From: a bacterium
Lineage (GTDB): Bacteria; Bacillota_I; Bacilli_A; RF39; UBA660
Assembly (NCBI GenBank): GCA_004563275.1
Contig: SFSZ01000006.1
Location: forward strand, 7,097-71,096
DNA length: 64,000 nucleotides
Direction of reading: 5' to 3'
Shown here: one piece after another, positions 24,116-32,495 of the stretch
Numbering within the stretch: position 1 is the stretch's first letter
Layout of the letters: each line of letters starts with the position of its first letter
Translations under genes and position numbers: made by a program
Notes under the pieces: generated by a model
Told to the model about the DNA's origin: nothing
What the model saw: only the letters and a program-made list of their open reading frames with translations
The model's database searches: none

Positions 24116-25783
24116 ATGTTATTATTGAGTGCAAATAAAGTATCAAAAAATTTTGGATATGGAAGTATACTAAAAGATGTATCGTTTAGCCTTAATTCTG
24201 GAGAAATACTTTCAATTGTTGGACCAAACGGATGTGGAAAATCAACACTCATAAAAATAATAGCTGGAGTTGAAAAGTGTGATAGTGGTAGCATAAGTAT
24301 AAAAAAGAATACAAGAGTTTCATACTTAAAACAAGTTCAAGAAGAAAATGATAATAGAACAGTATATGAATATTTAAGAGATGCATTTGATGATTTATAT
24401 AAATTGGAACAATTAATAAAAAAATATGAATTATTAATTAATGACCCAGATAATAAAGATTACGAAAAAAATTTAAAAAGATATTGTGATTTAATTGACG
24501 AATTTGGTAACATGGGTGGATATGAGATAGATTCCAAAATAAATGAAGTTTGCAATGGTTTAAAAATATCATCTCAAATGTTAACTCAACCATTTTCATC
24601 TTTGAGTGGTGGAGAAAAAACAGTTATGCAACTAGCAAGATGTCTTTTGCAAAATTCTGAATTATTTTTACTAGATGAACCAACAAATCATTTAGATATA
24701 GAAAGAATAGAATGGCTTGAAAATTATTTAAAACAGTATAATGGAGCTATAGTTATTGTTTCACATGACAGATATTTCTTGAACAAAATGTCAACGAAAA
24801 TACTAGATTTATCTGATGAAGAATCAAAAATATATAATATGAATTATTCATCATATTTAGAAACAAAAGAACAAGAATTCGAAAAACAAATGAGTAATTA
24901 CAAATTACAACAAATGCAAATAAAAAAATTAGAACAGGAAATCAGTTATTTTCTACAAAAAGCAGATCAAACAAAGAGTTCTGCCATGTACGATAGAGCA
25001 AAACAATTAAAAGCAAAAGTTCAAAAAATAAAGGAATACGGTGTAAAAAAGCCTAAAAAGCCTAAAAAATTAAATATTAATTTTGTAGAAGATAATAATA
25101 TGAGTAAAACAGTTTTCGACGTACAAGATTTAACAGTATATAAAGAAGATGGAAGTATGATTCTTGATCGTGTGAATGCAAATATTACTTATGGAGATAG
25201 GGTTGCGTTAATTGGATCAAATGGAAGTGGAAAATCAACATTTATAAATACTATACTAAACAGACAAGAATTAAAATATGACGGCAAAATTGTTGTTGGG
25301 CCTAGTACGAAAATAGGATATTTACCTCAGTTTATAAAATTTGATAATCCAGATATGAAAGTAATTAGTTATTTTCAACTGGAAGCCGGAAAAGATTTTG
25401 AAACTTCAATGCGAATACTTAATAGATATCATTTTTATCAAGACAATGTTAATAAAAAAATAGGAAGTTTATCAGAAGGAGAAAAAATACGACTTGTATT
25501 AGCTATATTGTTGCAAAAATCTGTAAACTGTATAATATTTGATGAGCCAACAAATCACATAGATATAGATACAAAAGAAGTTTTAGAAGAAAGTATTGAA
25601 GATTATGATGGAACATTCATTTTTGTATCGCATGATAGATTTTTTATCAATAAGTTTGCTAATAAAACATTCGAATTTAAAGATGGAAAAATGAAATTAT
25701 TCTATGGAAATTATGATTATTATAGAGAAAAAAAGAATGAGTTGGAAGGAACAAAACAAGTTCCTAATAAAATAACAAAATAA
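24116..25783 (+). CDS. ABC-F family ATPase, probable ribosome-protection self-resistance protein
   Basis: The 555-aa protein has two ABC ATPase domains and no membrane segments. Domain 1 has Walker A GPNGCGKST (about residue 36), signature LSGGEKT and LLDEPTNHLD. Domain 2 has GSNGSGKST (about residue 368), signature LSEGEKIRL and IFDEPTNHID. Between them lies the ~80-residue charged helical linker (about residues 240-320) that in antibiotic-resistance ABC-F proteins reaches the ribosomal P-site and exit tunnel. Such proteins either regulate translation (EttA, Uup) or displace ribosome-targeting antibiotics (Vga, Lsa, Msr, VmlR). Its place at the end of a peptide-biosynthesis operon favours self-resistance, implying a ribosome-targeting product (inference). 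GGAGAAG precedes ATG 24116. Confidence 0.87.
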   Translation: MLLLSANKVSKNFGYGSILKDVSFSLNSGEILSIVGPNGCGKSTLIKIIAGVEKCDSGSISIKKNTRVSYLKQVQEENDNRTVYEYLRDAFDDLYKLEQLIKKYELLINDPDNKDYEKNLKRYCDLIDEFGNMGGYEIDSKINEVCNGLKISSQMLTQPFSSLSGGEKTVMQLARCLLQNSELFLLDEPTNHLDIERIEWLENYLKQYNGAIVIVSHDRYFLNKMSTKILDLSDEESKIYNMNYSSYLETKEQEFEKQMSNYKLQQMQIKKLEQEISYFLQKADQTKSSAMYDRAKQLKAKVQKIKEYGVKKPKKPKKLNINFVEDNNMSKTVFDVQDLTVYKEDGSMILDRVNANITYGDRVALIGSNGSGKSTFINTILNRQELKYDGKIVVGPSTKIGYLPQFIKFDNPDMKVISYFQLEAGKDFETSMRILNRYHFYQDNVNKKIGSLSEGEKIRLVLAILLQKSVNCIIFDEPTNHIDIDTKEVLEESIEDYDGTFIFVSHDRFFINKFANKTFEFKDGKMKLFYGNYDYYREKKNELEGTKQVPNKITK

Positions 25784-25802
25784 TATTTGTAAATTAAAAT
25801 TA

Positions 25803-25836
25803 AAGCAATCGTAATAATTGTTTGATATTTTATTTT
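25803..25836 (+). terminator. weak terminator closing the peptide-biosynthesis operon
   Basis: A 7-bp stem AAGCAAT / ATTGTTT (one G-T pair) is followed by a T-rich stretch. It is weaker than the other terminators in the window and marks the probable operon end. Confidence 0.4.
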
Positions 25837-25839
25837 ACA

Positions 25840-25848
25840 TGATATAAT
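25840..25848 (+). promoter_or_regulatory. extended -10 promoter for the DUF4358 gene
   Basis: TGATATAAT is 31 bases before ATG 25880. A TTGATA at 25822-25827 gives only 15 bases of spacing, so activity would rest mainly on the extended -10. Confidence 0.55.
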
Positions 25849-25879
25849 GTAATAAATAAAATAATAGAAAGGAGATTTT

Positions 25880-26446
25880 ATGAAAAATAAATCTATTTTA
25901 ATTGGTAGTATAATTGCCACTATTGTTATAGTTTTTGGATTAATTTTTATCTTTAATGGTAAAAGGGTAGAAAGTGACATTAAAACTGTTACAGACATCA
26001 AAAGAATGTTTAATAAAATATATAAGGGAGTAAATTTACCTGAAACAGAAACAGAAGAAATTAAAACTACATCTGATAATGTAGAAGCATATACAGGTTT
26101 GAAATCCAACTCAAATATTGAGAAAATGGTTGTTTCTGAACCATTCATAAATGCTCAAGCATATTCAGCAGTGGCACTTATTGTTAAAGATGGTTCTGAT
26201 ATTGAAAAAATTAAACAAGAAATATTGGAAAATATAAATATGAATAAATGGATATGTGTATCGGCAGAACAATTATATATAACAAATAATGGTAATGTAA
26301 TTTTTCTTGTAATGTCTGATGAAGATCAAGCTAAACCTGTTTATGATAACTTTAAAAAATATGTTAATAATGAAATTGGTAAAGAATTACACAAAGAAAA
26401 CAAGGAAGAAAATATTGAACTTCCACCAGAATTACCAGCATCATAA
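25880..26446 (+). CDS. DUF4358-family membrane-anchored protein
   Basis: The 188-aa protein has a single N-terminal transmembrane segment (about residues 6-26) and an outside domain with the DUF4358 pattern VSEPFINAQAYSAVALIVKDG, followed by INMNKWICVSAEQ and FLVMSDEDQA. This family is frequently found next to MBOAT acyltransferases and DHHW proteins in Firmicutes, as here, but its molecular role is not established. GAAAGGAG precedes the ATG. A hairpin with a poor T tract lies between it and the MBOAT gene, so partial read-through is likely. Confidence 0.8.
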   Translation: MKNKSILIGSIIATIVIVFGLIFIFNGKRVESDIKTVTDIKRMFNKIYKGVNLPETETEEIKTTSDNVEAYTGLKSNSNIEKMVVSEPFINAQAYSAVALIVKDGSDIEKIKQEILENINMNKWICVSAEQLYITNNGNVIFLVMSDEDQAKPVYDNFKKYVNNEIGKELHKENKEENIELPPELPAS

Positions 26447-26470
26447 AAAGCACCTAAAAGGTGCTTTAAT
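26447..26470 (+). terminator. hairpin between the DUF4358 and MBOAT genes
   Basis: Stem AAAGCACC (26447-26454) pairs with GGTGCTTT (26460-26467). Only a short T tract follows, so it is likely a partial terminator or processing site within the operon. Confidence 0.55.
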
Positions 26471-26484
26471 TCTAAGGAGGAAAC

Positions 26485-27876
26485 ATGCTATTTTCAAGTA
26501 TAAGCTTTTTATATTATTTTTTACCAGTAGTTTTATTATTTTATTTCATTGTTCCCAAAAAATATAAAAACTTAATATTATTTATCTTTTCAATGTTTTT
26601 TTATTTCTATGGTGAACCAAAATATATATTTTTAATGCTAATAGAAATATTAGTAGCATACGTTGGAGCCATTTTAATAGATAAATATAAAAGTAAAACT
26701 ATTTTTACTATTGTACTTACTATCCACATAGGACTGTTAGGTATATTTAAATATGCCGATTTCTTTATTCAAAATATTAATAATTTATTTAAAACTAATA
26801 TTTCACTTTTAAGAATTGCTCTACCAATTGGAATATCCTTCTATACCTTTCAAATTATCAGTTATATTATAGATGTTTATCATGGCAAAGTAAAAGTCCA
26901 AAAAAGTTTTTTAAAATTAGCTACATATATTTCTTTATTTCCTCAACTTATTGCAGGACCTATTGTTCGTTACGAAACAATTGAGAAAGAATTAGATAAT
27001 CGTAGTCATAGTTTTAATGATTTTGCAATTGGCGCACGTCGTTTTACAATTGGATTAGCAAAAAAAGTATTAATAGCCAATATTCTTGGAGAATTATGTA
27101 CAAAGTTTGCATTAGAGTCAGGTCAAAGCGTTGTCTTTTATTGGATAAATGCGATAAGTTATATGCTACAAATATACTTTGATTTTTCAGCATATTCTGA
27201 TATGGCAATTGGACTTGGGCGAATATTTGGATTCCATTTCTTAGAAAATTTTAATTATCCATATATTTCCAAAAGTATTACCGAATTTTGGCGTAGATGG
27301 CATATTTCATTAGGATCTTGGTTTAAAGACTATGTTTATATCCCTTTAGGAGGAAATCGTAAAGGAAAGTTAATATTACTTAGAAATGTCCTAATTGTCT
27401 GGTTTTTAACAGGATTTTGGCATGGAGCTAGTTGGAATTTTATAATTTGGGGATTAATGTTTGGTATTATTTTAATTATAGAAAAACTATGGTTAAAAAA
27501 ATATCTTGAGAAAATGCCTAAGTTTATTCAAAACATCTATGTATTATTTATAGTTATGATTAGTTTTATTATATTTAGCGCTGATAATATGGAAGTTGCT
27601 TTTAAAAATATTACAGGATTATTTGGGTTAAATAAAGTAGCATTTATTAATGAATATACAATTTATAACTTAAAAAGTTATGCGATGATATTGATAATTG
27701 CCATACTAGCTGCTACACCAATTTTTAAAAATCTAATCGAAAAATTAAATAAAAATCCATATCTAAATAAATTAATAAATCTTTTAGAACCTATATTAAT
27801 AGTAATATTATTATTAATAGTTACATCTTATTTAATTGATAATTCTTATAATCCATTTTTATACTTTAGATTTTAG
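26485..27876 (+). CDS. MBOAT family O-acyltransferase (AlgI/PatA-like)
   Basis: The 463-aa polytopic protein has about 11 hydrophobic segments. MBOAT signatures are present: SFYTFQIISYIIDVY, the cytoplasmic reentrant region YFDFSAYSDMAIGLG, EFWRRWHISLGSWFKDYVYIPLGG and the catalytic His in TGFWHGASWNFI. Such enzymes move acyl (usually acetyl) groups across the membrane to cell-surface polymers, working with a periplasmic or extracellular SGNH/AlgX/DHHW partner. AAGGAGG lies before ATG 26485. The next gene, 9 bases downstream, encodes that partner. Confidence 0.93.
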   Translation: MLFSSISFLYYFLPVVLLFYFIVPKKYKNLILFIFSMFFYFYGEPKYIFLMLIEILVAYVGAILIDKYKSKTIFTIVLTIHIGLLGIFKYADFFIQNINNLFKTNISLLRIALPIGISFYTFQIISYIIDVYHGKVKVQKSFLKLATYISLFPQLIAGPIVRYETIEKELDNRSHSFNDFAIGARRFTIGLAKKVLIANILGELCTKFALESGQSVVFYWINAISYMLQIYFDFSAYSDMAIGLGRIFGFHFLENFNYPYISKSITEFWRRWHISLGSWFKDYVYIPLGGNRKGKLILLRNVLIVWFLTGFWHGASWNFIIWGLMFGIILIIEKLWLKKYLEKMPKFIQNIYVLFIVMISFIIFSADNMEVAFKNITGLFGLNKVAFINEYTIYNLKSYAMILIIAILAATPIFKNLIEKLNKNPYLNKLINLLEPILIVILLLIVTSYLIDNSYNPFLYFRF

Positions 27877-27885
27877 GAGAATAAT

Positions 27886-28965
27886 ATGAAAGATCACAAC
27901 AAAAACATAATTATAACAATTGTATTTTCACTATTTATTTTTAGTTTATTTATAATAAATATTGTTAAAAAAGATACGTTAATATCAAAATCAGAGCGAA
28001 GAAAACTTGCACAATTTCCTGAATTTTCCTCTAAATCTATATTTGATGGAACTTTTTTTCATAAATTTGATAATTATGCAACTGATCAATTCTTTCAAAG
28101 AGATAAATTTAGACTCTTAAAAGTTAATATTGAATTAAAAACTAAGCATAATTATAATGACTTATATGTTTATAATGATTATATAATTAAACAGACATAT
28201 CCATTATCAGAAACTTCAATTTCGCGTTTAACCAAAAAGATAAATTATCTTAAAGAAAATTATTTAAAAAATAATGAAATCTATTTTAGCATAATTCCTG
28301 ACAAAAACTATTATGTTTCTAATGGAAACTTAAAATTAGACTATAGTAAAATGGAAGAAATGCTTAAAACAAATTTATCCTATGCTAACTATATAGATAT
28401 CTTTAATACATTATCAATCGAAAATTACTATAAAACTGATACGCATTGGAAACAAGAGACTCTAATAGATGTAGCAAATAAATTTGCTCATGAGATGAAT
28501 TTTAACATATCAAATTCTTATCAAAAGGAAATAATAACTAAATTTCTTGGTGTTTATGCAGATCAATTGCCAATCAAAAATAATTATGAAGATATAAATA
28601 TTTTAATTAATGATTCAATAAATAATAGTAAAGTATACAATTATGAAACTAAAAAAACAACTCAAGTATATGATTTAACCAAAATAAATTCGATAGATAA
28701 ATATGACATTTATTTATCTGGAGCAACACCACTTATTACTATTACTAATGAATTAAGCGATAATACTAAAGAATTAATAGTATTTAGAGATTCTTATGGA
28801 AGTAGTCTAATCCCATTATTTATTTCCGGATATAAAAAGATAACTATGATTGATACTAGATATATTTCTCCAAAAATATTAAATAGATATATAGAATTTA
28901 ATAATCAAGATGTTTTATTTCTTTATAGTGCTTTACTAATTAATGATAGTTCTTCATTAAAGTAA
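27886..28965 (+). CDS. DHHW family protein, partner of the MBOAT acyltransferase
   Basis: The 359-aa protein has one N-terminal transmembrane helix (about residues 7-27) and an extracytoplasmic domain. The family's DHHW motif appears as YKTDTHWKQET (DTHW near residue 187), with a likely nucleophile Ser in VFRDSYGSSLIP near residue 305, as in AlgJ/AlgX-type acetyltransferases. It probably receives acyl groups from the MBOAT protein and transfers them to a surface polysaccharide; the polymer is unknown. GGAG precedes the ATG. The gene ends the module. Confidence 0.86.
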   Translation: MKDHNKNIIITIVFSLFIFSLFIINIVKKDTLISKSERRKLAQFPEFSSKSIFDGTFFHKFDNYATDQFFQRDKFRLLKVNIELKTKHNYNDLYVYNDYIIKQTYPLSETSISRLTKKINYLKENYLKNNEIYFSIIPDKNYYVSNGNLKLDYSKMEEMLKTNLSYANYIDIFNTLSIENYYKTDTHWKQETLIDVANKFAHEMNFNISNSYQKEIITKFLGVYADQLPIKNNYEDINILINDSINNSKVYNYETKKTTQVYDLTKINSIDKYDIYLSGATPLITITNELSDNTKELIVFRDSYGSSLIPLFISGYKKITMIDTRYISPKILNRYIEFNNQDVLFLYSALLINDSSSLK

Positions 28966-28985
28966 ATAACAAATTATAATAAATA

Positions 28986-29014
28986 TTGTTTTAGAAAAAA
29001 AATTATGGTATCAT
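28986..29014 (+). promoter_or_regulatory. promoter of the signal peptidase/fibre operon
   Basis: -35 TTGTTT (28986-28991), 17-base spacer, -10 TATCAT (29009-29014) preceded by TGG. It lies about 15 bases before the first ATG of the locus. Confidence 0.6.
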
Positions 29015-29029
29015 TAACATGGTGATAGT

Positions 29030-29572
29030 ATGAAGAGTATAATAAAATTTATAAAAGGTGTTTTAATTTCTTGTTGGGTCGTTTTAGCAATCTTTACAAC
29101 AATCTGCCTAATAAGTTATAACGATTACAAAGTAAGCGTTTTTGGAGATTATTCTTTATTTATTATTGATAATAAAGAATTAGAACCAACCTTTAAAAAA
29201 TATGATGTAGTTATTGTTAAAAAAGAATTATCTAAAAGATATCAAAAAGATGATCATGTTTTCTTTTATTTAGGTAATACTGAAACTCAAAGTTATATTA
29301 ATTTAGGTCAAATATCTCAAATAGATCGCAATGGAACTACTGAAGATGTCTATTATTTTGGTAATTCTAAAGTTAATTATAGTAACATTATAGGTTCTGC
29401 TAATGGTGCCATAGTTTGGCATAAAGTAGGTTTAGCACTAAGCATTTTAGAATCACGTTGGGGCTTTATGTTCTTAATTATTTTACCTACATTATTTGCA
29501 ATCGTATATGAAATTTATTACATAACTCTAGAAGTAAAAAAAGAAACTAGAAAAGAAACTTCAGAAGAGTAG
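29030..29572 (+). CDS. catalytically degenerate signal peptidase I (SipW-like) homologue
   Basis: The 180-aa protein keeps the SipW-like layout: an N-terminal membrane segment (about residues 10-30), a beta domain with ELEPTFKKYDVVIVKKE, and C-terminal hydrophobic segments (about 150-167). In its active relatives in this locus the first motif is GSMEPT or GSMKPE, whose Ser is the nucleophile; here Ser is replaced, the segment reading NKELEPT. The THR/THK His motif is likewise missing (QISQIDRNG). I infer an inactive paralogue, perhaps a chaperone or regulator for secreted subunits. GGTGATAG precedes the ATG. It is first in an operon with a TasA-like protein and an intact signal peptidase. Confidence 0.75.
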   Translation: MKSIIKFIKGVLISCWVVLAIFTTICLISYNDYKVSVFGDYSLFIIDNKELEPTFKKYDVVIVKKELSKRYQKDDHVFFYLGNTETQSYINLGQISQIDRNGTTEDVYYFGNSKVNYSNIIGSANGAIVWHKVGLALSILESRWGFMFLIILPTLFAIVYEIYYITLEVKKETRKETSEE

Positions 29573-29577
29573 TCATT

Positions 29578-30183
29578 ATGAAAACAAAATTAAAACTATG
29601 GTTATTAGTAATTTTGTTTTTTATATTATCTATTTATTTAATATCCGATAGTTATGCTTTATTTGAAACAAATTCAAGTGGTGAAGCAAACTCTGAGATA
29701 GGTAAATGGGTAATTAAAATAAGTGATATTTTAATTTCAGATAATCAAAAAGAAGAATTCTCTGTTGATAATTTTGTTTATGAAGAAAATGAAAATATTG
29801 CTGATGGTTATATAGCTCCTGGCCGTAATGGTTACTTTGATATCATCTTAGATCCCACTGGAACTGAAGTAGCAGTAAGATATGATTTAAGCTTTGATAC
29901 TGAGCAATCATATGGAGATAACATAAAGTATAGTGTAACCTTATTAGATGGAACAGAGACTATTAAAACAGCTCCAAATACCTATTCAGGGACTATATCA
30001 TTAAATCAAATAAACCAAAATACTAAAATAACATTAAGAATAAATTTAACATGGGATAATGATGTTAATTACAACTCAAACGATACTAAACTAGGAACCA
30101 CTGAAGATAATAAAATCAGAATACCCGTTGGAGTATCAGTAACCCAATATCTAGGAGAAACAATTACCCCATATACAGAATAA
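29578..30183 (+). CDS. TasA/camelysin-like secreted protein, 201 aa
   Basis: The protein has an N-terminal signal or anchor (residues 7-25) ending DSYALFET, the SipW-type processing context, then a beta-sandwich-like domain with DGYIAPGRNGYFDIILDPTG, VAVRYDLSF and RINLTWDND. The I-A-P-G/T...GYFDI motif recurs in the minus-strand protein at 37415 (GVIAPTATGYFDI), so the two are paralogues. TasA-like proteins assemble into extracellular fibres after processing by SipW; assembly here is inferred. It sits between an inactive and an intact signal peptidase gene, the same order as SipW-TasA loci. Confidence 0.8.
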   Translation: MKTKLKLWLLVILFFILSIYLISDSYALFETNSSGEANSEIGKWVIKISDILISDNQKEEFSVDNFVYEENENIADGYIAPGRNGYFDIILDPTGTEVAVRYDLSFDTEQSYGDNIKYSVTLLDGTETIKTAPNTYSGTISLNQINQNTKITLRINLTWDNDVNYNSNDTKLGTTEDNKIRIPVGVSVTQYLGETITPYTE

Positions 30184-30201
30184 AGAGGGAAGGAATAAGA
30201 T

Positions 30202-30936
30202 GTGCCAAAGATTTTAAAGAAAATTTTTAAGACTATAATCGACATCTTAATATTTATCATTTTTTTAATATTAATTGTAATAATATTTGCAAAATTAAAA
30301 ATGTTAAATGATAATAATAACTATTTTGAATTATTTGGCTACTCTATATTCAATGTAGCCACCGGTTCTATGGAACCAACCATAAGTCAAAATGATGTCA
30401 TATTAGTAAAAAAACAAGATAACTATAAATTAAATGACATAATAACTTTTAAAAAAGATAAAGATTTTATAACTCATCGTATTATTAAAATTAATGATAC
30501 TTATATAACCACTAAAGGTGATGCTAATAACGCTATTGATGTTGCTATTACCCAAGATGTTATTATTGGTAAAGTTATTAAAATTTATGAAAAGGCCGGC
30601 ATTTGGCAAAAAATTCTAACTACACCTCAAGTAGTAGTAATGATCTTTGTTACCTTAATATTATTTGATTTAGCGTTCTCATATAAAGGTTTTAAAAATA
30701 AACAATTAGTTAAACAAGTTGATCAAGTAGACTTAGAACAAGTTGCTAAAAAGTCTCCTGATTTCAAATTTAATAAAGAAGAAATCAAAGCCCTTTATAA
30801 TAAAATGGACTTAATCAAAAAGAATAAAGATATTGATTTAAATAACAAAGAAAAAGAATTATTAGAATACACAATCAGATTAGATTTAAGTGAATTACAA
30901 AAAGAAATAAATGACAAATTAAATAAGGAGGAGTAA
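30202..30936 (+). CDS. signal peptidase I, SipW type
   Basis: The 244-aa protein has an N-terminal membrane helix (about residues 12-32). The nucleophile motif is TGSMEPTISQNDVILVKK (Ser near residue 56), and THRIIKIN supplies a His where classical bacterial enzymes have Lys, the ER/SipW-type serine-histidine arrangement. TKGDANNAID follows, then a C-terminal membrane helix and an unusual ~80-residue charged cytoplasmic tail. It would remove signal peptides from TasA-like proteins in this locus. The start is GTG 30202, since the nearby ATG 30199 meets a stop at once; GAAGGAAT lies upstream. The next gene begins directly after its stop. Confidence 0.88.
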   Translation: MPKILKKIFKTIIDILIFIIFLILIVIIFAKLKMLNDNNNYFELFGYSIFNVATGSMEPTISQNDVILVKKQDNYKLNDIITFKKDKDFITHRIIKINDTYITTKGDANNAIDVAITQDVIIGKVIKIYEKAGIWQKILTTPQVVVMIFVTLILFDLAFSYKGFKNKQLVKQVDQVDLEQVAKKSPDFKFNKEEIKALYNKMDLIKKNKDIDLNNKEKELLEYTIRLDLSELQKEINDKLNKEE

Positions 30937-31536
30937 ATGAAAACAAAAAAATTCTTTACAATTTTTGATAAAGATAAATTTGTTTTTGCCTCTAAAATAA
31001 TTGTATTATTTCTTTTTTTAGTTGCTATCTTTAATTTATTAGATGTCGCATACTCTAAATACGAATCAAAAGCTAACATGTATGCTGATGCTAATATTGC
31101 CTTTTTTATAGTAGATACTGGCACCTATGAAAATAGTATATCCATCAAAGGATTAACTCCTTCAATAGAACCATTTATCTATACCATAAATGTTTATAAC
31201 CATAAAAACAATAAAAGAGCAAACGTTAACATGCAATATAAAATTAAATTTGAAACAACTACTAATTTACCCTTAACATATCAAATAATTAGAAATGAAA
31301 AATATTCAGCTGATGCTGTTAATATAATTTCAAGTAACACCTTAAGGCAAGATGCTGATGTCTATTATAATGTTTTTGATATTAATAATACTTATAATTT
31401 TTCTCATACCAAAGATGAAATGGATCAATATACTATCGTTGTAAACTTCCCGGAACAATATAAAAATAACCCTGATGATTACCAAGGAAAGATTGAACTT
31501 ATTTCCGTTATTATCGATGCTGAGCAGGTTGTTTAA
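30937..31536 (+). CDS. TasA/camelysin-like secreted protein, 199 aa
   Basis: A hydrophobic segment (about residues 16-38) ends in DVAYSKYESKANMYADANIAFF, which looks like a SipW-type signal followed by the first strand of a fibre protein. The remainder is beta-rich and contains TINVYNHKNNKRANVNMQYKI-type strands. The family match is by pattern with its neighbours, weaker than for the 29578 protein. AAGGAGGAG gives a strong ribosome binding site. The gene starts directly after the signal peptidase stop, which suggests a processing enzyme-substrate pair. Confidence 0.72.
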   Translation: MKTKKFFTIFDKDKFVFASKIIVLFLFLVAIFNLLDVAYSKYESKANMYADANIAFFIVDTGTYENSISIKGLTPSIEPFIYTINVYNHKNNKRANVNMQYKIKFETTTNLPLTYQIIRNEKYSADAVNIISSNTLRQDADVYYNVFDINNTYNFSHTKDEMDQYTIVVNFPEQYKNNPDDYQGKIELISVIIDAEQVV

Positions 31537-31557
31537 TAAATTTAATTGTGTTATAAT
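31529..31557 (+). promoter_or_regulatory. internal promoter for the 31581 gene
   Basis: -35 TTGTTT (31529-31534), 17-base spacer, -10 TATAAT (31552-31557) preceded by TG one base away. It overlaps the end of the upstream gene and may add transcription within the locus. Confidence 0.6.
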
Positions 31558-31580
31558 TTCATAAGATAGGAGTTGTGCTT

Positions 31581-32486
31581 ATGACAAAGAAAAAAGTAAT
31601 TATAATTCTTCTTATAATTGCCTTAGCTTTGCCCCTAGACATAACTTTTTCTAAATATGCTTATACATTTATAAGTAATTATTTAATGGAAGCTAATAAC
31701 TTCTTCTTTAATAGTGATAAACTAAGTCAGAAGGGTATAACTTATAATATAAATAACTGGAGTGGAGTAAGCCCTTTTACTATCCAGTTTGAACTTAATA
31801 ACCATAAAAATAATATCTTAACCAGTGCCGCTGACATTACTTATGATATTGAAGTAACATGTTCAGAAGATATTACTTGTGCTTTAAATAGTACTTCTGG
31901 AGTAATCTACGTTAAAGAACTAACCGATAATTTTGTTTTATCAGTAACCCCTCAAAGAACCTTTGATACTAATGAAAAAGTAACTGTTGACGTAGTTGCT
32001 ACATCAAGTAGTCCTTACGTTAAAACATTAAGTGCTAAATTCATTGCTACCGTTGGTAAAAAAGGTATCTCTTACGAAATAAATGATGAAGCTTATCAAC
32101 CATATTTAAACTTTACAATTACTAACGCCTTAGATCAATATAAAGTATTAGAAGCTTTTGATAATTACTCAGTAGGAAACATTATTTCATCTGAAACTTA
32201 TCTAGCCTTAAGTGATACCAATAAAGCTAAATGTGCATCTGCCATTGTAACTTTATCATTTGATCCTAATAAAATAATTTTAGATACCACAACAAATATT
32301 TTAAAAACTGCAACAACTACCACAACCAATGTTGGTGGAGTAGACTATATAAGCTCTATAACCTTTAAAGTAGAAGCCGTAAGTAGTAATATCATTCGTT
32401 TTTATAAAAAAGATAAAACTCTAGATCATACTTATCCATTCGGAACCGATCAAGAACCAATTATCACATTTAACGCTGAAACATAG
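31581..32486 (+). CDS. secreted beta-rich fibre-like protein, 301 aa
   Basis: The N-terminus is Lys-rich and hydrophobic (residues 1-22) ending in ITFSKYAYTF, parallel to the SKYES end of the upstream protein. The mature part is a string of strand-like segments with Thr/Asn/Ser-rich turns (SPFTIQFELNNHKNN, TYDIEVTCSEDITC), resembling TasA-like or Ig-like domains. Two Cys may pair. ATG 31581 is preferred over GTG 31575 because AGGAG is better spaced. Probably a minor or accessory extracellular subunit; the role is inferred from context. Confidence 0.68.
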   Translation: MTKKKVIIILLIIALALPLDITFSKYAYTFISNYLMEANNFFFNSDKLSQKGITYNINNWSGVSPFTIQFELNNHKNNILTSAADITYDIEVTCSEDITCALNSTSGVIYVKELTDNFVLSVTPQRTFDTNEKVTVDVVATSSSPYVKTLSAKFIATVGKKGISYEINDEAYQPYLNFTITNALDQYKVLEAFDNYSVGNIISSETYLALSDTNKAKCASAIVTLSFDPNKIILDTTTNILKTATTTTTNVGGVDYISSITFKVEAVSSNIIRFYKKDKTLDHTYPFGTDQEPIITFNAET

Positions 32487-32495
32487 GAGGTAAAC

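Noticed and set aside
17176..25783. Peptide operon as a microcin C cluster
   Set aside because: The precursor is 29 residues, not the 7-residue Asn-ending peptide, and no MccE/MccD-type aminopropyl enzyme or exporter was seen; the radical SAM and Rph-like genes do not belong to it.
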